Shown here piece after piece: positions 13,086-23,755 of a stretch of 64,000 bases of DNA. The stretch is taken from the NCBI GenBank assembly GCA_001247695.2, contig LGRX02033410.1:1-64000 (forward strand), read 5' to 3'. The notes beneath the pieces were generated by a model. It was not told the DNA's origin. It made no database searches and worked only from the letters and a program-made list of their open reading frames with translations. Made by a program: the position numbers and the translations under genes. The first letter of the stretch is position 1. The number at the start of each line of letters is the position of its first letter. The stretch is from Cymbomonas tetramitiformis (lineage: Eukaryota; Chlorophyta; Pyramimonadophyceae; Pyramimonadales; Pyramimonadaceae).

Positions 13086-13094
13086 GTAGACATT

Positions 13095-13330
13095 CAAGTT
13101 TGTCGCAAGGTGTTGTTTTTTGTCGCAATTTGCGACAATAATTATATTTTTGGCTGCGACAAAAATTATTGTGAATGTCACCATAGTCGCAGCTGCGACA
13201 ACCATGATTTTCAGAACCATGTTTGTCGCAAAATTTTACAGAAAATTTTCGACACGGAAGTACACATACGAAAAGTACCGCGGAAGTGACGTGAATTCGA
13301 CAAAATTATTAGACAACAAGTACCGCGCGT
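13095..13330. repeat. Small inverted-repeat cluster around GTCGCAAATTTGCGAC-like words
   Basis: TTGTCGCAA, GTCGCAATTTGCGAC and GTCGCAGCTGCGAC recur in both orientations within about 150 bases, giving several overlapping small palindromes. This is consistent with a degraded MITE. GACACGACAA words near 14155 and 14992 may be related. Confidence 0.4.
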
Positions 13331-14039
13331 ATGACATAAAATACAAACAGGATAGACAGTTACTTGCAGGAAGCTAAGCTACTAGCTTTGAACTGATGTT
13401 AACTACAACATGCCCGCAACACGTGGAAGCATTTCGAACCGTAATCCAAATTCCTAGCGTGACAAATAATACAAATTTAAAAAGCAAAGCACACGAATAT
13501 CAAATATAGGTTATCGTTACCTTCTATACTAAGCTTCTAGCTTTAAATGTAAGAAAACACGAACAGAAACACTAAGCTATTAAACATGCGCTGCATAAAA
13601 TAAAATGCCAGCAGGGATCAGAACGCCGCTCAGGTAAGATGTTGGGAATTGAACCCAATCCGGCGGGCTGTGAAGAAGCCCGCCGGTCTCCGAGCATCCC
13701 TGCGTAGAACGCGATATAACCACCATATTCGTCTGTCGTGCTCGCGGGATGCGACTACATACGTAGTGCGTGTGAGAACATCGCACGATGCCCCCCTGCC
13801 AGGCTTCACGCGCGCACCAGATAACGGACTCCAGATAAATGACGAACTGTAACAAGCGTTAGTCATGCACGTAGAAATACAAAAGGCTACGAAAAGCACA
13901 AACAGAGCAAGGCGCCGCAACATGAAATTTTCGAGAATGATGGACACTCTGGAAATCTGGATATTATCAATTTAAAACGTGTGTTCGACAGAGTTTCGTG
14001 ACGATGACGGCCGCGGCCGCGGACTGTCGATAAAATCCG

Positions 14040-14830
14040 ACGTGCTCGAGTTCCGCGATTGGAGATGGCGGTAACGCGCGGACGGTCGATTAAAAATCCG
14101 ACGTAGGACTGTTGAGATCGTCACACTGAGAACTTTTGGGACGAATCTTTTTGCGACACGACAATTTGAAAGACCCTACGACAAATAATGAAAACCAAAT
14201 TTGATATTTGCATATTTCGCCTATTCGAGGTATGAATCGGCTCAACCCAGGCGAAGTGTCATGTCACACGACAGCACTGGCCAGTCGAGTGACACTGGCG
14301 AGTGGGCCCTTTTAAAAGCGCCCGGTATAAATCAGATGTTGAACGAGTCACTGATTGGCGGTAACGCGCGAACGGCCAAAAAATCTGACGTAGGACTGCT
14401 GAGAACTTTTGGGACGCAAACCAAAATGGATATTCTGCCTATATTCGAGGTATAAATCAGATGTTGAAGGCGTCACTGAATCCGGCGTAGGACTGTTGAG
14501 ATCGTCACACTGAGAACTTTTGGGACGAAATCCAAATTCAAATTGGATATTCCGCCTATATTCGAGGTATACGAATCAGATGTTGAACGCGTCATTGATT
14601 GGAGGTAACGCGCGAACGGTCCATAAGAATCTGACGTAGGACCGTGCTGAGATCGTCATATAAATGAGAACTTTTGCCTACTTTTGGGGCGAAATCGAAA
14701 TTAGATATTCCGCCTATATTCGAGGTATAAATCAGTTGTTGAACGCGTCACTGATTGGCGGCTACGCGCGAACGGTCCAAAAAATATGACGTAGGACTGT
14801 GACGTCAGTAAAATGTTTTCGAAAATTTCA
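14040..14830. repeat. ~150-bp tandem satellite, about five units
   Basis: Units share GATTGGCGGTAACGCGCG, TCTGACGTAGGACTG, GAGATCGTCACACTGAG, GAACTTTTGGGACG and CGCCTATATTCGAGGTAT in a fixed order. These blocks recur near 14060, 14350, 14595 and 14750. A 40-base phrase around 14148-14189 (TTTTTGCGACACGACAA...) returns at 14984-15028, exactly where the retrotransposon ORF begins, so the retroelement is set against this array. Confidence 0.75.
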
Positions 14831-14988
14831 ACGTGATAAATTTTGATGGTCCGCCCTGGCAGTGTGGCATGTCCCGATGTCACTTTTCCCCAGAAAACCT
14901 GTTTCGCTCCTATAAGGGAAACGAAATGAAAAACAGCTTTTTTGGAAAAAAAAAAGCTGCGAAGCGTCGTTAATATAAACAATTCTTT

Positions 14989-17817
14989 TTGCGACACGAC
15001 AAATTACAAGACCTTACGACAAATAAGAGAGGCTACCCAGATGAATGGTCCCTCGAATGTGGAGTTCCTCAGGGAGAGGTTTTGAGCCCACTAAGGTTTG
15101 TAGCCATTATGGATATCCTGGCAATTTGGTTAGCAAAAAGAGCAAACGGTGCAAACCCGACAGGAACCACATATGGATACGAACTCAACTCGGAACGCCA
15201 TAGACCAGACAAACCAGGAAATAATGTTATTCCTCCCTCTCAAAACTTATTAGAAAAGGACACCCCTTTAAATATCTTTGCACGGTTCTTCTGTGATGAC
15301 ATCATGCTCGTGGGAAAAACTAAAGACGAAGTTCAAGACATGCTAGGTATAGTTAATGAATTTATGAGCTTCATCGGCATTCCCATCAATGTTAAGAAAT
15401 CCAAATACTCTTACAGAAAGCGCATCAAACCCCAGGGCAAAATAGTAACACGATATGACCTGTCCGATGATTTACTCATCTCTGGGGGTCACCTGGAGCC
15501 CAATACCAATGACTCGAGTCCTTCCATTGATGCGAAATGGATACCCCCTGAGTCACCAGAATTTCTCGATTTCTCTAACAGCAAAGAGGTAAACAGATAC
15601 CTCGGAGTATGGTTTGCACTAAATGGGGAATGGGACAAACAGGCGGAAATCCTTATCGACAGACTTAAATCCACTCTCACATCCATCCAACTGCAACACA
15701 TGACTCTACACCAGCTAAGATATGTTATAAATGCGGTTGTAGTTCCGAGGATGGCGTACCCCCTTAAAGTTACCTCAGCAATTGCCAACTCCTCAAAGAA
15801 TGTTGCAATTGAATTAGACAAAATGATAGCTTCGTTTATAATCAAATACCTGGGCTGCCCAGTTGACACTAATCACCAAATAATCTGGACAGCAGTCTGC
15901 CAGGGCGGGTACGGTATTGATAGTGTCTTCGACATTGTAACCGCGTCGTGTATTACTGAAACCATGAACACCCTGTGTTCTGCAGATGAACACGAATATT
16001 GGCAACACAACCACACGGACCGTATCACTGACCCTCACCTTATCTCACTATACCGTAGAACCAGCAATTTATGGCTTAAAATAATAATTCAACACATGAA
16101 CAACGAAATGAGTAAAAATGCCATCTCGGGCTTTCCCTTATCACACTATGCAACCTATAGTCACACAAAAGACAAACGCTTTAACTGGTTCAGGCGTACA
16201 GGTCACATTATGGCAAAACTTAGATACGCTATCGACTCTAAAAATTACCCTGAAAATGAAGCGGGTGAAACCACATTAATCACCACCCTTCCCAGACAAC
16301 TCTACATGTCGAGGAATGTTACCTCCGCAATTCAAAAATATAACCTCAAGCACACAGGTTCCTTTCCGACTCCCTGCGGTGGAATGTTAAAAAACTGGCA
16401 AGAAAGCAAAGGCTTTTTCAGGCTGAACGGTAATAGGCCCCCTGGATGGCTAACCGAAATCGAAAAGGAAATGCTTCAAAACCCTGTAGATTTGGGCCCA
16501 CAGGCCAGATATGTCAAGAAACAATATAGAGACAACATAGTACCCCCGGACACGGGTGAGTTTCATTGGAAAGGAAATGGTGACCGAGAATCCATCTCTC
16601 TTATTCACATTACCAATATTGACTTAGAGGCCATGTCAATCGTACAATACACAGAATACAGTAACAATGCCAAAAACCCTAATGTCTTTGTCAGAATCGA
16701 AGGAACCAGCAGTTTTCAATACGACTTTGAATATAGCATCACCGATGACGGTTGCATCCTAATTCCAGCAGGTTCCATTTTCGAATATAATGACCATATG
16801 GACCCGCCCTCTTCTGTTCTTGCTAAAGTCAGTGATATTAACTCACACTATGATTACATCTCAGACAGACAATATGAGACCATTATTGCCAGAATGAAAA
16901 ACAAAACTGCGGAAGAAGAAAGTGAATACAGCTGCCCTAGCGACTCAGAAGAAGAATCTACCCCCTTCGCCGAAAAGAGCAAACAAATGGAGGATTATGA
17001 TATGGCAAGCGATGGTTCCCTATTCGCCGGTAAAAAATCAGCATGCAGTGGTGCAGCATATGCCATAAAAAACTTTGACAACGGAATGCCACTTGTTCGG
17101 AAGATGAATATCCCCCCCTCAAGAACTTTCGCCGCACCGGGGCTTCTTATCAAGGAAGATATCCAAAACCCTAGTAGTACATCTGCTGAAATTGCGGGAC
17201 TGCGATTCTTACTCACAGAACAAAAAGAGAATCTCCTCAAATCCATGACTCCAATGGTACATGCCATTGACTCCATGGCCGCAATATCTGCTGTAACAAA
17301 GGATGGCAGATCCATGAGTGCCCGGGACAAATTACGTGAAGCTAATCGCAGAGATGTGCAGGCTGTTCGCCTACTGTTAGAAGAACTTGGCTTCTACAGT
17401 GAAGGAGATCACAGTAAAATTATCCTTAAATGGATCAGGGGTCACAATAATGACAAAGTCCATGACAGAGTGGACCGTACTGCCAAAAGAGCCTCATTCA
17501 GAGGGGGTTGTTTAGACATCTCCCGCTACGACCCTGCCGAGGAATTACCATTCTCGTTATTCTTTTTTGAGGTCCCTATTTTAGGTGATATCCGCAGTCA
17601 CATTAGAAGAATTCAGCGTCTCTCACACTACCATAATTGGAGAACTCTACTGTCTCAAGGGAAGAACTTGAGGATGCTCGACGAGAATAACACCACGCCC
17701 ACTAAAGATATTTCCAAAATTACACCTAAAGCTTTCACTGCTTCTAGAAGCAGAGAACTCTTGGGTCTCCAAGCCTCTCCAGCACGTTTATTCAAACTGG
17801 GGGAAAATCGGGACTGA
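14989..17817 (+). pseudogene. Non-LTR retrotransposon RT-RNase H ORF, 5'-truncated
   Basis: A 942-residue frame copies RNA into DNA in non-LTR retrotransposons. Recognisable reverse-transcriptase similarity starts at about residue 13. GVPQGEVLSP at about residues 26-35 is the palm motif before the active site. FCDDIMLV at about residues 99-106 carries the catalytic DD pair (usually FADD/YADD), followed by INVKKSKY. An RNase H domain lies near residues 665-845: DGS with its first Asp, SAEIAGL with the Glu, HAIDSMAA with the second Asp, and a closing WIRGHNN...VDRTAKRAS. The fingers, endonuclease and any ORF1 are absent upstream, where satellite DNA begins, so the copy is 5'-truncated. It ends in a frameshift before the C-terminal zinc finger. 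Confidence 0.9.
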
Positions 17818-18907
17818 AAACTGCCCCTACTGCCAACAGAATACAAAATGCACCTTCGAACACATCCAACTTGAATGCTCGGGACATAATAATAGTTTGC
17901 ATAGTCTTAGAACAACCCAAGATGGCGAACTAAGGAAAATCATTGCTGAAGAAATCTCAGAAAAGCCCAAACTACTAAACCCTGGAAAAGGTACCACATA
18001 CATCAAAACACAGCCATCGAAACTTTTTCCACTTGCTGACCTAAGACAGGAAATGAATGAGGAATTATACTTACACGCTCTCCCGGAAGCTAGCATGTAC
18101 CGACCATCAAGTTCAAAAAAGAATACCATTGCTGTGACCGCTAAACCCGAAGTGGACCATGTCACGGGGACAATTAAATATCCCGAACTCCAATATGTCC
18201 AAAAGAAAGAGTTTTGGAAACTTTTGGCCTGGCACCGCCTTTCCAACAAAGCAGTCCCATGCTCACTTGCGGAGTACTCGAATAGGGCACACGATATTCA
18301 TGAAGCACTCAATGCATGTAAGTTTGAATCGGGGGATCCTAAAAACTGCTACGCAATCAGAAGAAGCCTCTTAGATATTTTGGTGGATGACAGGAACCTT
18401 GACAAAAACGGTTGTGAACTTTTCTCAAACCCACTAAATGCCCACCCTAGAATTCACTCGAGAAGATGCATACCCACCACAAGAATGAAAAAAGCCCTCA
18501 GGCCCTTCTGCCATCATGGCAAAATTGGCTTTGATGGTCTCGCTTGGGATGCCTACGTGGATCCGATAACAGGCATCGGCAGAATCGTTTATGGAAATCC
18601 CCCCTTTGATGGGAAAGAAAAGGGCAAATCTTCGGCGGTTATGACTACCTTGGAAATGGGATATAAAGCGGCCAACACCGTCCCTGGATTTTCAGGAACA
18701 TGGATTCTTCCGCTGTCTCCCAAAAACCAAAAAAAAATGGTTCGATAAAGGTTTCAAACTTGTTTTCAGATTCCCGCATAACACTATTCCATTTATCCCA
18801 CATGGCTATTGGACGGGTGATGACCCCTACGTTCTTCCAGGTGGTGGATGCTATAAGGATGACTTTTCGGATGTTGTTATCATAGCTATAGACGGTGCAC
18901 CCAGTGA

Positions 18908-19084
18908 TGCTGGAAACAGCTGAACAGGCAGTGGGGACCCGCTGCCGACGGTGAAACAACGGATCACTAAACTCGGATATACAAACGATATATACCCGAG
19001 GTGAGTGACACAGGCTGACCACCGAAGATGACATACAGGAATGACACTAGATTGTACGAACTAGTCGTAGTCTCAATTCCAGCA
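18908..19084 (-). repeat. LTR (3' copy in element orientation)
   Basis: 177 bases, TGCTGGAA...TTCCAGCA. It matches 21766-21943 with a handful of single-base differences. Confidence 0.92.
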
Positions 19085-19375
19085 CACCACCTCATCTGAG
19101 GTGGATCAGCTAGTGACACTCACCACCCTAGCTACTAGAGTTTACAGAGAATGTAAAGAGATGTCAACTCTAGTCAGCTAGCAAAGTCACAGGTGACATG
19201 ATGAAAGTCAGGCTAGCATAACAAATATTGCTAAGCCTAGGAAATTGCTAGGACCAATTCCGGTCTGCTAAAATTAATGCTCTGCCAGCTAGTGGTGGGT
19301 GCTCCCACAGATCTCGCCTGTTTGCATGTGATGGAGAATGTAACATAAGTCTGCCTGTCGGTGGCTAGTATCCCA

Positions 19376-19425
19376 TGGTCCTTGTGGGAGGACCATAATC
19401 GATTATGGTCCTCCCACAAGGACCA
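19376..19425. repeat. Perfect 50-bp palindrome inside the nested LTR element
   Basis: TGGTCCTTGTGGGAGGACCA followed by TAATC is mirrored exactly by GATTA and the reverse complement. The half unit is itself an imperfect hairpin (ATGGTCCT, loop TGTGGG, AGGACCAT). Single copies recur at about 20199-20220 and 20398-20419, all in the 3' non-coding part of the element. Confidence 0.85.
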
Positions 19426-20612
19426 ATGTTGCAAGAATTTAATTGGGCATCGGTTCGGATCTAGAAGGCGCGCCCAATGATTTTTAGTATCAATGGGACA
19501 TATATTAATTACTTCGATGCTTGGTCCGGCCTGGATCCACCCAATATATCCATGGCGTTCGCATTTGCGACAAGCACCCTCAACTTTTTCAGATTGCATT
19601 TTTTGAAAATTCAAAAAGGCACAAAAAGATACGATATCTTCAATAATTTTTTGGGAATAGTATGTGCAGGCTACACCTGCGTCCATGCGATCATATCGAT
19701 CTTATACACATGTCCCCATCATATTTGGGTCATACGTCATGTTAGAGTGCATATATTGGCCATTTCTAATGCTTATTAACAACCGTACACCTTTTTAGTC
19801 GGTTTTTTAGCCGGAATGGGATAATCGGTGCAAACATGACCCATTATCCACGATGCCCGCTACGAGTGCATTCACAGTGTGGTAGGAGCGTATGGTGCTT
19901 AAACTTTTGAAGTATATCCATCAAATGATTTTTTGAAAGCTTAACATAAGCCATATGGGCAAGTATGTGAGCGATGTGCACTCGTTAGCTTGACGCGAAG
20001 TGAAAATTAGAAGTGCAAAAATCACAAAATCCTTATTTCACTCGGGAGTTATCACCCGCCACGGTAAACGAGAGCTCAGATGGCGACTAGAGTGTGGACT
20101 ATCCAACTAAGTTTTCATATTTGGTCATAAACTCAAGGTGTGCGACCATGAGCGGCCAACACCGCGCACCATGCAACCGCTAGGACGCTTAAAGACTATG
20201 GTCCTTGTGGGAGGACCATCTTTTTTTCGACGATTTCGATAAAAAACATATCAAAAGCGCACCCTTTAAGCACGCCCCTCTGGCACACGCGTGGACGATC
20301 CTGTAGGGGAAATTATTCAATTGACTCATACATATGATGTCAAAAGCACGTATACGCCTCAAAGATCCATGTGGCACTCATAATAGTCATCGCGCGTTGG
20401 TCCTTGTGGGAGGACCATGAATTTGGATAGTAGCCATCGGTTTAGCTTCTAACTTCTGCGAACTGCAAAGATCTCCTGCCTATAAATCGTTCGTCTTAAT
20501 CTTGAAAAAGCTGCCCGCAAGTGGTGAGAAATAAAATAATATTCTTCTGTCCAAAACTACAGCAAGTGGTGGAGAAATGATAACGCGAACACCGCCTGTC
20601 TGTTTAAAGAAA

Positions 20613-21529
20613 TCAATAGTAGCCATCACCAGAGTCGTACCCAGCATCTTCCTCGTAATACGTCTCTTCATCATAAAACTCTGCACCACCAGTTCCGTCG
20701 GAATCGTGGGCTCCTGCCTCCCAGGCAGCCCACTCCTCTGCGGTGTAGACATCCTCATCGTCCACAGTAGGCTCACCCTCAAAAGAAACCGTGCCAATAT
20801 TAAACTCTCTCTGCGGTAAAAATTCCTCCCCAAGTGGGGGCTCCAAAGCTCCGCCATAAGAATCCGGTTGGGAACCTGTGCCCAATACGAATTCCTGTTC
20901 CAATCGATCGGACGAAAAATGCGGAGCGGCCAAGTGGCCATCTTGCTCCTCTTCCTCCTCACAACTGCCGCTGGAATCATCGAAATACCCAAGTGGGTAC
21001 TCCGATTCATCCTCATCCTCACTAGGTAAATACTCCTCATAACTTCGAACAACCCCAGAGCCGCAGAGCCCATATAGGGAGGTGCAATGGGAGGTGCATG
21101 GACATAGTGAAATTCCGCGCGGACAGGAGGGGCCTGCCGCACGGTGTCGCTCGCCCTAGTGGCACTAGGGGAGGGTCTAGTGGTCGAAATCTGTGTCGAG
21201 ACTGATTGGGACGCCAAAATCGCCGGCGCATCGCCCACTCCTACTTCGCAAAATCTTCCGTTCGACATGCTAGAACCAGCGGTCTCGGCCGAGACACCAC
21301 CAACTTGTGGCTCACTAGCCACCAAGATGTTCAATACTACCGGAAAATTCTCGGTCGATACTGCCGAAATCTGAGCCGCTCCACGGAAATGCGAAATAGC
21401 CGCATGCATGGAAGTGCACAAGGAAATGAGTTGAGATCTTTTGAGAGTCGAGACTCTCGCAAAACCAGTGTCGATAGATTCCAAAAGAGCTAGGAGCTCT
21501 TCACTCTCCAAAATCTGCGAGGAAGTCAT
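20613..21529 (-). pseudogene. Gag-like protein of the nested LTR element (frameshifted)
   Basis: The frame opens with MTSSQILESEELLALLESID at 21529 and runs through a Ser/Thr/Pro-rich middle. At about 21045 the sensible frame changes: the original frame becomes Arg-rich, whereas the shifted frame gives SYEEYLPSEDEDES and then a very acidic tail (DDEDVYTAEEWAAWE, EETYYEEDAGY) ending at 20613. The full product would be about 300 residues. By position it should be the structural (Gag-like) protein, but there is no CCHC knuckle and I see no similarity to a named family. The shift may be a mutation or a recoding site; with one copy this cannot be told. Confidence 0.5.
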
Positions 21530-21765
21530 AATCGAATAAAGAAACGAATACAAATCCAAATAGAGATCACAAACGAAAATAGCCGAAGAGTACCACTCCG
21601 TCGAAATCACCCAAAGCCGTAAGCAGCCGCCTCCAAGAAAACACGTAGAATCTGCTCTAAAGCGTCCCACAAGGCGTGGAGACGCTTAACCGAAAGATAG
21701 GGCGGAAATAAAATAAAATTCTACGCTAAAATTCAGTTCACGCGAACGTGAGAGGGACCATAACC

Positions 21766-21943
21766 TGCTGGAAACAGCTGAACATGCAGTGGGGACCCGC
21801 TGCCGACGGTGAAACAACGGATCACTAAACTCGGATATACAAACGATATATACCCGAGATGAGTGACACGAGGCTGACCACCGAAGATGACATACAAGAA
21901 TGACACTAGACTGTACGAACTAGTCGTAGTGTCAATTCCAGCA
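21766..21943 (-). repeat. LTR (5' copy in element orientation)
   Basis: 178 bases, nearly identical to 18908-19084. The putative primer-binding site GGTTATGGTCCC abuts it on the minus strand. Confidence 0.92.
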
Positions 21944-22519
21944 AGTGATACTCAACCAGCCTTTGACTGGAGGCCTACACAGAAAAAGATTGCCAGATGG
22001 TTCCTTAACGTCCTTCTTAAGTCCAGAGTCACGAAGAAGAGGCTAGAATACACATGAGGCAGCCCTGATATTTGGAATGAAGTTCTGAACGAAAGCGACA
22101 AAGTACTTCCCTCTTCGCTTTGCCCATGGCCCACTCAAGACCCTCCTTATCATCAGAGTGATATTGAGCCTTATTATGGTGGTCACCACGACACGACAAT
22201 CACAAACGCAAATTCCAAGCCCTTCATAAGCACCGTGAAATGGCCCAAAGTTCTTACACTCATGGGATACCTCCCTCCTCTTTTTGGTACTGTCCTCAAC
22301 ACGATAGGTGTTCCCCGTGGCAAGATTAAACCTCTCCTTAAAAAACTTTCAAGAATTTGTAGGCAACACACCAAAAATAGGCGAGACGTGTTTCTGTTAA
22401 ACACCACCATCACCTTAAACATTGACCCGCATACAGTTGACATCTCGAGCAGTGAAGCCATGACAAAAACAGAAGCTGTGCAACAGTCAAACGACTTTCT
22501 TCAAACCCTCCTGCGATAA

Positions 22520-23755
22520 TTCTCAAAATTTTTGCAATATAAGATGGTTCCGTGTCCCCAAGGGGAGGGGCCGTCCCCCCCTCCCCTCCCCCCGCCACCC
22601 CCTCCCCGCCCACCACGACCCCTTCCTCAACGTCTCCAAAACCCCCTTAATTCTTCGACTTCCCTCCCCACCGCTCAGATTCAGCCACCCCTCCACTCAC
22701 CCGGCCATGGCTGCTTCTCCATCTTCTAGAGTTTTTTGCCTAGCACTTAGCTTTTTCTCTAGATGTCACCCTGCTGAAAAGTGGGTTGAGCCCCTTTGTG
22801 GGCGCGCTATAGCAGAGGGAGTAGCCCCTGGTGTTTTCACTAGCCTACTTTGCAGGGTTACCGCACTCTCAGGAATTTTGTCCCCTTTGCTAGCGTAAAT
22901 GTTTTATTATTATTCCTCCATAACTAGAGATCAGGTCAATTTCTGGGCATGTGTTGAGCTTCTGTTTGTTTGGCCCTCCTGCTGAAGCCCCTGATGCTGA
23001 AGTGGTGTGCACTTTGGAGGACATCGATTTGGAGGCCTGCCGAGTCATGCCAGAGCTTATGGACCCCACAGAGTTACAAACCCTAAATGTCTATTTTCGT
23101 CCATAAGCTCTGGGGACAAGAGTACCCCTGACCTAATTAAATTTAAAATTACAGTCATTTCTCATACCGCTACCGGTGGTCACCTCTACCTCTATCCTCT
23201 TCCGTCTGAGACAGTGACACCAAACTCGAAACTGTGTCACCAAGTTTCAGGCGAGGGACGAGCGGAGGGAGCGCGAGAGGCACGAAGCAGCAAAAATGCG
23301 TTTTTGTTTATATGTATGTATCAAGTCGACAGTTACTCAACAGCCATTCGGAAATCACTTGGAGAGTTGGATTTGCACTCCCCACACTATGAAGCATTTC
23401 CAAAACGTATGCCAAGAATTTATGTGTCCCCTGAATTGTTAACGCAATATCCTGCTTTTCCATGCAGCTTCAGGTGAGCTCTTCGTTTGTGGCTCGCAGA
23501 GTTGTTGGTTTCGGGTTGTGTGAACCCCGACGTGCGGCAAGTGTTTCCTGGGCAGATACGGACAGCTTCCACTGTAGTTATTCGTTCAACTATGACCATC
23601 AGTGTCGTAGTGTCGAGATAGATAATCTGGTGCCTGGATATGGTGGTTATTAACTAATGTTGTTTCTTTTCTTACGACCAAGCCACACGCGTGTCGCTTG
23701 CAATTCAAAGTGTGCTATTTTATTTTTGTTAAGAGAGGGAATGTAGCCCCGTGAG
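22520..23755. other. Region between retroelement and myosin, no gene recognised
   Basis: Contains a C/G-rich block (22556-22625) and an open + frame at 23007-23477 (156 residues) without recognisable domains. Part of it may be a 5' untranslated exon or promoter of the myosin gene. The 3' end of the non-LTR element must also lie here; no clear poly(A) tail is visible. Confidence 0.35.

Larger units (their letters stand above)
18908..21943 (-). mobile_element. Complete nested LTR retrotransposon, TSD AGTGA
   Basis: Bounded by near-identical repeats 18908-19084 and 21766-21943. Each starts TGCTGGAA and ends TTCCAGCA, a perfect 8-bp terminal inversion. The 5 bases AGTGA occur on both sides (18903-18907 and 21944-21948), a clean target-site duplication. 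On the minus strand, GGTTATGGTCCC directly follows the LTR (21765 downward). It resembles the half-tRNA-iMet primer site of the 2.0 kb element. Before the other LTR lies GAGGTGGTG, a polypurine-like tract. This fixes the orientation as minus. The internal region carries one gag-like frame and no polymerase, so the element needs a helper. LTRs of about 177 bp that differ at few positions imply a fairly recent insertion. Confidence 0.92.
17818..22519 (+). pseudogene. Retroelement continuation: CCHC finger plus NPPF DNA-methyltransferase-like domain
   Basis: In the +1 frame the RNase H ORF continues into CPYCQQNTKCTFEHIQLEC (17830-17886), the CxxC...H....C finger that typically follows RNase H in non-LTR elements. 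The same frame runs to 18748 and contains ELFSNPLNAHP and then DPITGIGRIVYGNPPFDG. NPPF is the catalytic motif of amino-methyltransferases (Dam-like N6-adenine type). WILPLSP follows. A second shift falls in an A run at about 18729-18737, after which WFDKGFKLVFRFPHNTIPF continues the fold to 18907. The LTR element at 18908-21943 interrupts it. Beyond, the frame resumes in phase at 21944, meets a TGA at 22055-22057 and runs on to a stop at about 22517. Two frameshifts, one stop and one insertion make this copy dead. The methyltransferase assignment rests on motifs only. Confidence 0.7.

Noticed and set aside
12611..13093. 160-residue Cys/Leu-rich minus-strand frame
   Set aside because: It is the translation of the AGCACAGA tandem array; other frames in the same array show the same pattern.
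13636..13715. Possible tRNA on the minus strand (T-arm TTGGGTTCAATTCCCAA and a strong preceding hairpin)
   Set aside because: The D-arm region is too short, position 33 of the hairpin loop is not T, and the acceptor pairing is poor.
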